Positions 1-8,600 of a stretch of DNA of 64,000 nucleotides are shown piece by piece. Source of the DNA: Mycolicibacter sp. MU0102 (GTDB lineage: Bacteria; Actinomycetota; Actinomycetes; Mycobacteriales; Mycobacteriaceae); NCBI RefSeq assembly GCF_963378105.1, contig NZ_OY726398.1, forward strand, positions 2,666,001-2,730,000, written 5' to 3'. How positions within the stretch are numbered: the first letter of the stretch is position 1; each line of letters starts with the position of its first letter. Below the pieces are notes generated by a model. That model did not search any database, was not told the DNA's origin, and saw nothing but the letters and a program-made list of their open reading frames with translations. Both the position numbers and the translations under genes were made by a program.

Positions 1-19
1 GCCTTGCGTTGAGCGACGA

Positions 20-1603
20 TCACTGATCCCGGTGGTGGTCCGCCCCATCGCTCGACTGGCCGGTCCAGGTACTCGGCATCAACGGTTCAATCGGGAGGCC
101 ACTGAACGAATCACCGGCGAGAGTGGTCAACCCCGCCTCCTGCACATCGTGTTTGACAACGCTGCCTCCGAACCCGAGCTGTCCTGCGCCACCCTGGGAG
201 GCACTCGGGCCGCTGTCCGGCAACTCCCACTCGGGGTCGACGTTCATGTCGGCGAACTGGTCGCCGTGATCGTGCAACTGCGTCTTCCGACGGCGCCGCT
301 TCCTGGCCTGTCGGCGGGCCGCGGATTCTTCTGCCGCGGAGGCCGATGCCGGACTCTGCGCTCGTGCGCCGGTGCCGGTTCCGGTCCTGTTGGTCGAATC
401 GAAGCCGATCCCAGGACCGCCACCGAATCCGATCATGTAAGGGAATGCGATTCCCGCTCCCGCGACTGCCGCCGGCGCCGGTGCTGGGGCCCCCGCACCG
501 GCCGAAGCGCTCGCCGGCACCCCGGCCCCAGGGGATCCCCCGGCAGGGACCGACCCGGCAACGCTCACCAGATGCGGGTTGGAGACCGTTGCCACCGAGT
601 CCGGAGCCGAGGCGACGTCGGGAACCGAGTCGACCAGGATGGGTACGCCGGACGGCCATGGCACAGCTGCCAGTGCCGCGAACGCGCTCAGACTCGCTAA
701 GGGCGCGGTCAGGGTGGAGGCTATCGCGGCACCCAGTTCGATGGCGACCAGCGGATGCGCGATCAAGAACGTCGAGAGAGTGGCCGGGTTGAGAAGCAGC
801 AGAGCGACTTCCGGGTGAGCACCTACGTTCGCGATGACGTAGTCGACCTCTTGGATGAGGGTCACGGTGTTCTTAACCCAATACAGCACAGTCAGTGGGC
901 TGGTGTACGCCGAGTAGGGCAGCCCGTCGATGGTGCCGGCGCCGGGTTCCCAGTTGATCCCCACGGATCGCAACACCTGCGCGATGCCTTCCAGCAAGGG
1001 GTCGGTCCAGGTGTGTGCAGGCCCCCACGGGTCCGCCGGATCCGACGTCTCCGCCGGCGCCGCCGACTTGAGGATCGTCGGCGCCACGGGCGTCTCCGGG
1101 GTTGACGCTGCGGCCGAGCCCGCGACCGCCTCGTAGGTGCTCATCGTGGTGGCGGCCTGGACCCACATCCGCGCGTAGTCGGCCTCGTTGATCGCAATGG
1201 GGACGGTGTTGATTCCGAAGAAGTTCGTCGCCAGCAATACCCCGTGAACGGTGTGATTCGTGGTCAGTTCAGCCAGTGTCGGCATCGCCGCCAACGCGGC
1301 GGTGTAGGCGGCAGCCACGGTCTGATGCTGGGCCGCCACCGCGGCACTGTTGGCGCTGGCCTGCGTCAGCCATGCCAGATAAGGCGTATTGGCCGCCGCG
1401 TACGACTCGGCGCTCGGCCCTTGCCAAGCCCCGGCCTCTACCGCCCCCAGCACCTCGCTGAGTTCCTCGGCAGCCGATGCGTAGTCGGCGCTCAGTGAAC
1501 TCCATGTCCCAGCTGCCGCCAACACCGGGCCGGAACCTGGCCCGCTGCTCAACAGTGCTGAATGAAACTCCGGCGGCAACGCCATCCAGGCTGGCGCGGT
1601 CAC
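20..1603 (-). CDS. PPE family protein, PPE-PPW subgroup
   Basis: A 527-residue PPE protein. The Pro-Pro-Glu signature is at residues 10-12 and a WxG motif at 60-62, inside the conserved helical PPE domain of about 180 residues. A long Ala/Pro/Gly-rich middle follows, then a basic patch (RRQARKRRRRK) and a C-terminal SFSG...PLMPSTW stretch resembling the PxxPxxW motif of the PPE-PPW subgroup. PPE proteins pair with PE partners and are exported by type VII (ESX) secretion. The start is the GTG at 1601-1603, overlapping the PE stop by four bases (GTGA), so the two are translationally coupled. Its function beyond cell-surface or secreted location is unknown. Confidence 0.9.
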   Translation of the reverse strand: MTAPAWMALPPEFHSALLSSGPGSGPVLAAAGTWSSLSADYASAAEELSEVLGAVEAGAWQGPSAESYAAANTPYLAWLTQASANSAAVAAQHQTVAAAYTAALAAMPTLAELTTNHTVHGVLLATNFFGINTVPIAINEADYARMWVQAATTMSTYEAVAGSAAASTPETPVAPTILKSAAPAETSDPADPWGPAHTWTDPLLEGIAQVLRSVGINWEPGAGTIDGLPYSAYTSPLTVLYWVKNTVTLIQEVDYVIANVGAHPEVALLLLNPATLSTFLIAHPLVAIELGAAIASTLTAPLASLSAFAALAAVPWPSGVPILVDSVPDVASAPDSVATVSNPHLVSVAGSVPAGGSPGAGVPASASAGAGAPAPAPAAVAGAGIAFPYMIGFGGGPGIGFDSTNRTGTGTGARAQSPASASAAEESAARRQARKRRRRKTQLHDHGDQFADMNVDPEWELPDSGPSASQGGAGQLGFGGSVVKHDVQEAGLTTLAGDSFSGLPIEPLMPSTWTGQSSDGADHHRDQ

Positions 1604-1911
1604 GCAAGCCGCCAGTTCGGATACACCGACGCCGCAGCGGCATCACCGGCGGCGTAGTTGACGCCGGCCTCACCCACTCCGATCCCCGATCGGCCGAGTT
1701 CGGCTGTGCCCTGGGCCGCCACCACTTCATGCCGGCCGCCGAAGAGGCTCAGCGTGGCCGCGCTCTGCACCGATACCAAGTCGGCCGCGGGAGGAACCAC
1801 CGCCGTGATCACCGGCGCCGCACTGGCGTGTGCGGCGGCAAGCCTAGCTGTCAGCGCTTCCACGCGTGCGCAGGCAGCGGCCAGTCCTTCAGGGACGACA
1901 TGTAGCGGCAT
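1600..1911 (-). CDS. PE family protein (partner of the downstream PPE)
   Basis: A 103-residue protein of the PE family length and type, beginning MPLHVVPEGL with the Pro-Glu pair at residues 7-8 and rich in Ala and Val. It has no PGRS extension. I chose the ATG at 1909-1911 over an upstream in-frame start because an AAGGAG ribosome site lies seven bases before it and because PE domains begin this way. It sits directly upstream of, and overlaps, the PPE gene, as in the PE/PPE pairs that fold as a heterodimer and are exported by ESX systems. Confidence 0.88.
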   Translation of the reverse strand: MPLHVVPEGLAAACARVEALTARLAAAHASAAPVITAVVPPAADLVSVQSAATLSLFGGRHEVVAAQGTAELGRSGIGVGEAGVNYAAGDAAAASVYPNWRLA

Positions 1912-3179
1912 GACCAATCTCCTTCCGTACTGGGGCAAATCCACGGCGACTACCTCGATGGGTACTCATACGACCACCGCGGCCCACGGGTGTCGACCAC
2001 CGATCAGGGCGCCGCCGCGCCACAGCAAGCGGATTCGGAGCCCGAACGGATGCCCGCACCGAGTTGGAATACGTTGTCACTCAACGTGTTTCGGAATTCA
2101 GGGGAGTCATGTTAATCCCCAGTAGGGACTTGCGCTGAGTTTGAATCAGAAGGTGCCGAAAGGCGCACCGGCACTTGACCATCGGATGATCCGGGCGCGC
2201 CTCGCCGCACACCTATCACCGAAAGGCGGCTACTACGGACTCGGTAGGCAGACCGTCAAGGCTGACGCTGCAATGACTTTCGTTGTTCTACAACGGTTTA
2301 CCGTCGTCACGACGGTTGATGAGCGCATACCGAGAGGTACGCGCGATTCGCTCTGAAAGCGGGATGGACTCGACGACATGAGGTTTCGAGTCGAGGAACT
2401 GCTCGAGGGCGGAAAGCCGCACGCGAGCAAAGGCTCCGGCAGCCGCGGTCGTCAGACGAGCCGGAGAAAGGCCGCGACTGTCGACGGCGAACGTAAGTAC
2501 CGCGACAGGCGGTCGAAAGTAGGGAAGACCGTCAGGGTGCGGCGTACCGACCATGACGATATTTGGCGTGGGTGCCCACTTGGGTCACCGAACGTGTAAC
2601 CCCTCCCGTGGTGTCACAGGCAGCAGCGGCGACATCGCCCCTGGCGGTTCAGCTGACGATCCCGCGATTCCTGGCAGCCCGGCACGACTCGGCCGGCGGC
2701 CTGCGTCGGAGCGGCCATCAGGACCTCCATGAATTGGCGGATCAGTGCGCCGAGCACGCCGCGACGCGCGCCCGCTGGTCAAGCGACTACACGATGTAGT
2801 GCGGTTAGCGTAACTAGCAGGCGGCCAGCCCAGAACAGAGCTGCGGCGGCGGGTGCCGGCCCGCACCGTCCTCGACGATTTTCCGGTCGTGCAGGTCTAG
2901 GAGCGATTGCCCATCGCAGCAATCCGGTGAGCTACGTCCAACGTAGCTATGCCCAGGAACGCACCGGCCGTGTTGCTACCGCCAATGCGGTAGCGCTGCA
3001 GTTGAATTGACAGTTCTTCGAGCCGTTACTACGCCCGGCAACGGCGATCGAAGACCTATCGTGCGCATACTTGCGGCAAAGCCTCAACGGCGAGCTCACG
3101 CGACCGCCGAAAGCCAGCGCCACCGACATGTACCGGATTGCATTCCCGGTGAGCCAAACCAGCCCCCTGCCGAGATCGC
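1912..3179. other. 1.27-kb region without a convincing gene
   Basis: All open frames here are short, have no clear ribosome site, and overlap one another on both strands. The best candidate is an 88-codon minus-strand frame (2288-2554), with weaker third-position GC than neighbouring genes and no recognisable family. The first 100 bases upstream of the PE gene probably contain its promoter. The last 300 bases contain three closely spaced inverted repeats, listed separately. The region may be decayed coding sequence or a long regulatory spacer. Confidence 0.6.
2905..2994. repeat. cluster of three short inverted repeats
   Basis: Three perfect inverted repeats lie within 90 bases: GATTGC/GCAATC (2905-2924, loop 8), GCTACGT/ACGTAGC (2931-2947, loop 3) and GCTACCGC/GCGGTAGC (2975-2994, loop 4). 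None is followed by a T-run, so they do not look like intrinsic terminators. They may be operators or small RNA hairpins, or remnants of a mobile element. Confidence 0.55.
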
Positions 3180-3935
3180 TTATTCGTCTTCGAGGGCTGC
3201 CAGTACTTCGTCGGACAGATCGACGTTGGTCCACACGTTCTGCACGTCGTCGTTGTCCTCAAGAGCATCAACCAACTTCAACACCTTGCGAGCCCCCTCA
3301 ACATCGACCGGGACACTCACCGACGCCTGAAAACTCGCCTCAGCCGAGTCGTAATCAATCCCCGCCTCCACCAACGCACTACGCACCGCCACCAAGTCCC
3401 CCGGCTCCGAGATCACCTCAAAGCTCTCCCCCAAATCATTGACATCCTCAGCACCGGCATCCAACACCGCCGCCAACACGTCATCCTCAGTCAACCCATT
3501 CTTATCCAGGGTCACCGTGCCCTTACGACTGAACAGATACGCCACCGAACCCGGATCGGCCATCTGACCACCGTTACGAGTCATCGCCACCCGCACCTCA
3601 CTGGCCGCACGATTGCGATTGTCGGTCAAACACTCGATCAACACCGCCACCCCATTAGGCCCATAACCCTCATAGGTGATCGTCTGGTAATCCGCCCCAC
3701 CAGCTTCCTCACCAGCACCACGCTTACGCGCCCGCTCAATATTGTCGTTGGGCACCGAGTTCTTCTTCGCCTTCTGAATGGCGTCAAACAACGTCGGATT
3801 ACCCGACGGATCCCCACCACCAACCCGCGCCGCAACCTCAATATTCTTGATCAACCGCGCAAAATTCTTGCCACGACGAGCGTCAATGACAGCCTTCTTG
3901 TGCTTCGTGGTCGCCCACTTGGAATGGCCGCTCAT
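3180..3935 (-). CDS. yebC: YebC/PmpR family translation or transcription factor
   Basis: A 251-residue full-length YebC/PmpR protein, with the classical N-terminus MSGHSKWATTKHKKAVIDA followed by the three-domain family fold. Members were annotated as DNA-binding regulators; recent work on the family also supports a role in helping ribosomes pass polyproline stretches. In M. tuberculosis the orthologue (Rv2603c) is also next to pdxT; here a UbiB-type gene is between them. The codon use is odd: most of the gene uses T- and G-ending codons (GGT, CGT, GAT, AAT), whereas the final 25 or so codons use the C-ending codons of the neighbours. Confidence 0.95.
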   Translation of the reverse strand: MSGHSKWATTKHKKAVIDARRGKNFARLIKNIEVAARVGGGDPSGNPTLFDAIQKAKKNSVPNDNIERARKRGAGEEAGGADYQTITYEGYGPNGVAVLIECLTDNRNRAASEVRVAMTRNGGQMADPGSVAYLFSRKGTVTLDKNGLTEDDVLAAVLDAGAEDVNDLGESFEVISEPGDLVAVRSALVEAGIDYDSAEASFQASVSVPVDVEGARKVLKLVDALEDNDDVQNVWTNVDLSDEVLAALEDE

Positions 3936-3987
3936 AACCCGCCCTACCTCACTGTTGCGTCAAAACTTTGCGCGACGAGTCTACGTG

Positions 3988-5349
3988 TCAGTCCTGTTCG
4001 CGTGCCGGGGGCTGCTCGGGTGGGAAGAATCCCGGCGCCCATCGCTCGATCAGCGCGGCGTAGTCGACGTGCGCGTCCAGCTGCACCGCTACGCCCAGCA
4101 GACCGCCCAGCGTGCGCAGCAACATGACGTAACCAGCGGGAATGGTCAGCCGGCGAGCCATCTTGAATCGGTCGGCGAAGCCTTCCGCCATCGGATCGGT
4201 GGTGACCAGCGCAGACTTCTGGAACCACTTGCGGGTGAAATGGAACTCCCCCGAGCGCAGCGGGTCGATGTAGGGCCACAGCGGCTGGATGTACTCCACC
4301 AGCTGCTCGGCACTCAGGTCATAGTCGGCAGGCATGAACCCGAGTTGCTTGAGCAGCCGGATCGCCTCGTCCCACTGCTCGTCCCGAGCCCAGCACAGCA
4401 GTTCGGCGAATCCCGGCGGGATGCCCTCGGGATGTTCGGCCACCGCGCCGAAGTCGATGACGCCTAGCCGACCGTCGGGCAGCATCATGAAGTTGCCCGG
4501 ATGCGGGTCGGCATGCACCAGCCCGACGCGCGCCGGCGAGCTCAAGGTGAACTCCAGCAGCAGCGCGCACGCGGAGTCTCGCTCCTGTCTCGTGCCACTG
4601 TTGATGATCGCCGACAGCCGCCGGCCTTCGATCCACTCCGAGACGATGACTTTCGGCGCGCTGGCGATCACCGCCGGAACGAAGAACTTCGGGTCATCGG
4701 CATAGGCCTTGGCGAAGGCCCGCTGATTGTCGGCCTCCTGGCGGTATTCGAGTTCGGCTTCCAGGGTGTCGTTGATCTCCGTGACCAGCCGGTCTACGTC
4801 AGCGCCGGGAACGACCTGCTTGGCGACCCAGTTGAACCGCTGAATCAGCTTGAGATCGGCGCGCAGCGCCTCGTCGGCACCGGGATACTGGATCTTCACG
4901 GCGACCTCGCGGCCGTCCTTCCAGACCGCCCGGTGGACCTGCCCGATGCTCGCCGAGGCAGCGGGGGTGTCGTCGAAGGACGCGAAACGCTCCCGCCATT
5001 TGGTCCCAAGCTGGGCGTCGAGCACCCGGTGCACCTTGGCGGCCGGCAGCGGCGGAGCCTCGCTTTGGAGCTTGACCAGCGCCTCGCGGAACGGTTCGGC
5101 GAACTGCGGAGGAATCGCAGCCTCCATCACCGACAGCGCCTGGCCAACCTTCATGGCGCCGCCCTTGAGCTCGCCGAGCACCTTGAACATCTCGTCGGCG
5201 GCCTTCTCCAGGAGCTCGGCGTTGACCTCGTCTTTGGTCTTGCCGGTCATCCTCTTACCCACACCGAGCGCTGCGCGGCCTGCGACTCCAGCCGGAAGGC
5301 TCGCCAGTTTTACTGCGCGACGAAATCCGCCCCGCGCGAGATCTGCCAT
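3988..5349 (-). CDS. UbiB/ABC1/ADCK-family atypical kinase
   Basis: About 453 residues from the chosen ATG at 5347-5349; a longer frame would run into pdxT. The hallmarks of the UbiB (ABC1/ADCK) kinase-like family are visible: a KxGQ motif (KVGQ, about residues 67-70), an Ala-rich nucleotide loop (PAASASIGQVHRA), a VAVKIQ lysine strand, the catalytic HADPHPGN loop and a DFG (VIDFGA). In ubiquinone-producing organisms the family supports quinone synthesis, but mycobacteria use menaquinone, so the substrate here is unknown. M. tuberculosis has a similar protein elsewhere (Rv0647c). It lies between yebC and pdxT on the same strand. The ribosome site at the chosen start is weak, so the start is uncertain. 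Confidence 0.85.
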   Translation of the reverse strand: MADLARGGFRRAVKLASLPAGVAGRAALGVGKRMTGKTKDEVNAELLEKAADEMFKVLGELKGGAMKVGQALSVMEAAIPPQFAEPFREALVKLQSEAPPLPAAKVHRVLDAQLGTKWRERFASFDDTPAASASIGQVHRAVWKDGREVAVKIQYPGADEALRADLKLIQRFNWVAKQVVPGADVDRLVTEINDTLEAELEYRQEADNQRAFAKAYADDPKFFVPAVIASAPKVIVSEWIEGRRLSAIINSGTRQERDSACALLLEFTLSSPARVGLVHADPHPGNFMMLPDGRLGVIDFGAVAEHPEGIPPGFAELLCWARDEQWDEAIRLLKQLGFMPADYDLSAEQLVEYIQPLWPYIDPLRSGEFHFTRKWFQKSALVTTDPMAEGFADRFKMARRLTIPAGYVMLLRTLGGLLGVAVQLDAHVDYAALIERWAPGFFPPEQPPAREQD

Positions 5350-5425
5350 GCCGACATCATGCCTGGCGGTCCCGGCGGCGGTGTTCCCGGTCACCCAACT
5401 GGCGGCCAGCAACGGGCGCGACTTC

Positions 5426-6022
5426 TCAGACCCGCCCCGCGACAATGTCGACGAAGAGCCGGTGAATACGGCGGTCGCCGGTCACCTCCGGGTGAAACGA
5501 GGTGGCCAACACGCGTCCTTGCCGCACCGCAACGGGATGACCCGCTGCCTCGGCCAGCACCTGAACCCCCGGTCCGATCCGCTCCACCCACGGTGCTCGG
5601 ATGAACACCGCGTGTACCGGTTCGTCCAAGCCGTCGAATACAACGTCGCCCTCGAAAGAATCGACCTGACGACCGAAAGCGTTGCGCCGCACGGCCATAT
5701 CGATGCCGGACAACGGAATTGCGGCACGACCCTGCGCGCCGGCATCAAGGATCTCGCTGGCCAGCAGAATCATTCCCGCGCAGGAACCGTACGCCGGCAT
5801 CCCGTCGGCAAGCCGCGCCCGCAGCGGATCCGCCAGCTCCAGCTCGCGCAGCAGATGACTGATCGTGGTCGACTCGCCGCCGGGAATCAACAGCGCGTCG
5901 ACCGCATCCAGCTCGGAGCGGCGGCGTACCAGCACCGGATCGGCACCGACAGCGCTTAGGGCGGCAAGGTGTTCACGGACGTCGCCCTGCAGGGCCAGGA
6001 CGCCGATGTGCGAGCCGCTCAC
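5426..6022 (-). CDS. pdxT: pyridoxal 5'-phosphate synthase glutaminase subunit
   Basis: A 198-residue class I glutaminase of the PdxT/SNO family. It hydrolyses glutamine and passes ammonia to PdxS for vitamin B6 (PLP) synthesis. The nucleophile elbow AYGSCAGMI with the catalytic Cys, the oxyanion PGGESTT motif and a C-terminal SFHPEV with the His/Glu pair are all present. The GTG start overlaps the tesB2 stop by four bases (GTGA). pdxS is two genes upstream in the same direction, so tesB2 lies between the two halves of one enzyme, as it does in M. tuberculosis. Confidence 0.96.
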   Translation of the reverse strand: MSGSHIGVLALQGDVREHLAALSAVGADPVLVRRRSELDAVDALLIPGGESTTISHLLRELELADPLRARLADGMPAYGSCAGMILLASEILDAGAQGRAAIPLSGIDMAVRRNAFGRQVDSFEGDVVFDGLDEPVHAVFIRAPWVERIGPGVQVLAEAAGHPVAVRQGRVLATSFHPEVTGDRRIHRLFVDIVAGRV

Positions 6023-6864
6023 TGGCCGGTCGGCTGATATCCCGACGGATAGCGGGTCAGCCCCTCCTGCATGACGGCAGCCACCATGTCCCCGGATCGG
6101 TTGTAGATCTTGCCCTGAGTCAGCGCGCGGCCGGCACCCGCCGACGGCGACGACTGGTCATAGAGCAGCCATTCGTCGGCCCGGAACGGGCGCATGAACC
6201 ACATCGCGTGATCGAGCGACGCCACCTGCAAGACGTCCCGCTCACCTGGGTGGATCGCCCAGGAGGTGCCCAGCAGGGTCAGGTCGCTCATGTAGGCCAG
6301 CGCGCAGATGTGCAGCACCGGATCGTCGGGCAACCGGTCGCGATGGCGGAACCAGACCTGCTGCTCGGCAACCTTGCCCGGCATGTGCGGCAGCTGCTCA
6401 CGCGGCACCCGGCGCAGATCCCACTCGGCGAACGCCTTGAAGCCTTCGTCGTCGAAGGCCTTCATCGCGGCGATGTCGGGCAGGTCTTTCGGGTCGGGTG
6501 CGTCGGGCATCACGTCTTGGTGCTCGATGCCCTGCTGTTCGGTCTGGAACGACGCCGACATGTTGAAGATGGTTTCGCCGTGCTGGATGGCGTTGACGCG
6601 CCGCGTACAGAACGAACCACCGTCGCGGACCCGCTCCACGGTGAACACCGTGGGCGCCTTGGCATCTCCGGGACGCAGAAAGTATCCGTGTAGCGAGTGG
6701 ACCCGGTAGCGGGGGTCCACGGTACGCACCGCCGACACCAATGCCTGGCCGGCGACGTGGCCGCCGAAGGTGCGCTGGTTGTCCGCCGAGAGCGGGCTGA
6801 ACACACTCCCGCGGTAGATGTTGACCTCGAGTTGTTCCAGATCGAGGATCTCTTCGATCGCCAC
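6019..6864 (-). CDS. tesB2: acyl-CoA thioesterase II (TesB family)
   Basis: A 281-residue double-hotdog TesB thioesterase that hydrolyses acyl-CoA to free acid and CoA. Typical motifs include FGGHVAGQAL near the N-terminus, VHSLHGYFLRPGD and DHAMWFMRPFRADEWLLYD. The start is a GTG. It sits between pdxS and pdxT and overlaps pdxT by four bases, so expression of a lipid enzyme is coupled to PLP synthesis; no direct metabolic link is evident. The arrangement matches M. tuberculosis Rv2604c-Rv2606c. Confidence 0.93.
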   Translation of the reverse strand: MAIEEILDLEQLEVNIYRGSVFSPLSADNQRTFGGHVAGQALVSAVRTVDPRYRVHSLHGYFLRPGDAKAPTVFTVERVRDGGSFCTRRVNAIQHGETIFNMSASFQTEQQGIEHQDVMPDAPDPKDLPDIAAMKAFDDEGFKAFAEWDLRRVPREQLPHMPGKVAEQQVWFRHRDRLPDDPVLHICALAYMSDLTLLGTSWAIHPGERDVLQVASLDHAMWFMRPFRADEWLLYDQSSPSAGAGRALTQGKIYNRSGDMVAAVMQEGLTRYPSGYQPTGQ

Positions 6865-6873
6865 GAAGAAGTT

Positions 6874-7791
6874 CTACCAGCCGCGTTCGGCAAGCCGGTG
6901 CGGTTGCGCGATGTCCTCCACATTGATGCCGACCATCGCTTCGCCCAGCCCACGCGATACCCGGGCCAACACGTCGGGGTCGTCGTAGAAGGTGGTCGCT
7001 TTGACGATCGCCGCTGCACGCGCAGCGGGGTCACCGGACTTGAAGATGCCCGAACCGACGAAGACGCCCTCCGCGCCGAGCTGCATCATCATCGCGGCAT
7101 CCGCCGGGGTGGCGATGCCGCCCGCGGTGAACAGCGTCACCGGCAGCTTCCCGGCCCTGGCCACCTCTGCGACCAGATCGTAGGGCGCTTGCAGTTCCTT
7201 TGCGGCAACGAACAATTCGTCTTCGGAGAGCGACGTGAGCCGACGGATCTCGCCGCCGATGGACCGCATGTGGGTGGTGGCGTTGGAGACATCACCGGTG
7301 CCCGCCTCGCCCTTGGAACGAATCATGGCCGCACCCTCGGTGATCCGGCGCAGCGCCTCACCCAGGTTGGTCGCCCCGCACACGAACGGCACGGTGTACT
7401 GCCACTTGTCGATGTGGTGGGTGTAGTCGGCCGGGGTCAGCACCTCGGACTCGTCGATGTAGTCCACCCCGAGGCTCTGCAGGATCTGCGCCTCGACGAA
7501 GTGCCCGATTCGCACTTTGGCCATCACCGGGATGGTGACCGCGGCGATGATGCCCTCGATCATGTCCGGGTCGCTCATCCGCGAAACCCCGCCCTGGGCA
7601 CGGATGTCGGCGGGCACCCGCTCCAGTGCCATCACCGCGACGGCGCCGGCGGCCTCAGCGATACGAGCCTGGTCCGGGGTGACGACGTCCATGATGACGC
7701 CGCCCTTGAGCATCTCGGCCATGCCGCGCTTTACTCGCGCAGTACCCGTTTGTCCGTCGGGTGCCGAACCGTTCTGCGCCGCGCTGTCCAC
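6874..7791 (-). CDS. pdxS: pyridoxal 5'-phosphate synthase lyase subunit
   Basis: A 305-residue PdxS/SNZ barrel enzyme that condenses ribose 5-phosphate, glyceraldehyde 3-phosphate and ammonia into PLP. The conserved VKRGMAEMLKGGVIMDV start of the barrel, the lysine-bearing MAKVRIGHFVEA strand, and GAAMIRSKGEAGTG and FTAGGIATPADAA phosphate-binding segments are clear. I chose the GTG at 7789-7791 because an AAGGAG ribosome site lies nine bases upstream; a longer frame adds 60 low-quality residues. It is the first gene of the pdxS-tesB2-pdxT set, with a 9-bp gap before tesB2. Confidence 0.96.
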   Translation of the reverse strand: MDSAAQNGSAPDGQTGTARVKRGMAEMLKGGVIMDVVTPDQARIAEAAGAVAVMALERVPADIRAQGGVSRMSDPDMIEGIIAAVTIPVMAKVRIGHFVEAQILQSLGVDYIDESEVLTPADYTHHIDKWQYTVPFVCGATNLGEALRRITEGAAMIRSKGEAGTGDVSNATTHMRSIGGEIRRLTSLSEDELFVAAKELQAPYDLVAEVARAGKLPVTLFTAGGIATPADAAMMMQLGAEGVFVGSGIFKSGDPAARAAAIVKATTFYDDPDVLARVSRGLGEAMVGINVEDIAQPHRLAERGW

Positions 7792-7870
7792 TGAATGCTT
7801 CTCCTTGCTGGCCTGCCGATACCCGCTCAGTGTAGTGGGCCGACGCCAGCCGTTTTCCCGCCGATTACCG

Positions 7871-8524
7871 CTACACCGTGAACACCGGCCCCGCCGGAGG
7901 CGGATCGGCGAGCAGCGCAGGCAAGACGAACACCCGCACATAGCGGCGGACCTGGTCGGCGTCCTGAACACCGGGGATGAGTCCCAGCAGCAGTCCGAGT
8001 GCGGTCGAGAGCACGAACCGCGCCGCGTCGCTCGAGTGCAGACCGGGCCGCAACTGCGGTGCGGCCTGGCGGAATCCCAGCTCGTAGAGCCCGGCCAGCA
8101 ACTCGCCCAGCGTCGCCGACCGCGCGATCAACGCGGCGACATTGCCCTCGTCGGTGTGCTCGGAGATGACCCGGAGCAGTGGGTCCTGGGCAACCTCGGT
8201 CGCCACGATGACCAGGGACTCTGTCACCAGCGTTGCGGGTCCATGCGGCGGTTCCAGCCGGGCGGTGATCTCGGCGATCTTGCGTCCGGCCACCCGCACC
8301 ACCAATGCGTCCAGCAGTTCGTCACGGGTGGCGAAGTGGCGGTAGATCACCGCCCGGGTGTAACCGGCTTCCGCTGCGATCACCTGCATCGTCGAGGCGC
8401 GGTAGCCGCGACGGGCGAAGGAGCGCTCCGCGGCATCGAGCAGCAGCTCTCGGGCGTGCTCGGGAGGGTTCCCGCCACCAGGGGGTCGACCCCGCCCGCG
8501 CACGGTCACTCGCCCCGTCGACAT
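7871..8524 (-). CDS. TetR family transcriptional regulator
   Basis: About 217 residues from the ATG at 8522-8524; a GTG 18 bases upstream is an alternative. The N-terminal TetR helix-turn-helix is clear (AAERSFARRGYRASTMQVIAA region, then AGYTRAVIYRHFATRDELL). The remainder is a helical ligand-binding domain that I cannot assign to a ligand. It is divergent from the Coq4-family gene with a 76-bp spacer, so autoregulation and control of that neighbour is the simplest expectation. The gene is absent from the corresponding M. tuberculosis segment, which carries pdxH and a PPE gene at this place. Confidence 0.9.
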   Translation of the reverse strand: MSTGRVTVRGRGRPPGGGNPPEHARELLLDAAERSFARRGYRASTMQVIAAEAGYTRAVIYRHFATRDELLDALVVRVAGRKIAEITARLEPPHGPATLVTESLVIVATEVAQDPLLRVISEHTDEGNVAALIARSATLGELLAGLYELGFRQAAPQLRPGLHSSDAARFVLSTALGLLLGLIPGVQDADQVRRYVRVFVLPALLADPPPAGPVFTV

Positions 8525-8600
8525 ATATGGACATTCCTGCACATATGCCTATTATTAACCTCACTGCATTCCCCGCGCGTTTCCGACGGAAGGTCGTCGC

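Noticed and set aside
2288..2554. 88-codon minus-strand frame as a small gene
   Set aside because: There is no ribosome site or recognisable family, and third-position GC is lower than in the neighbours. It remains possible but is not supported.
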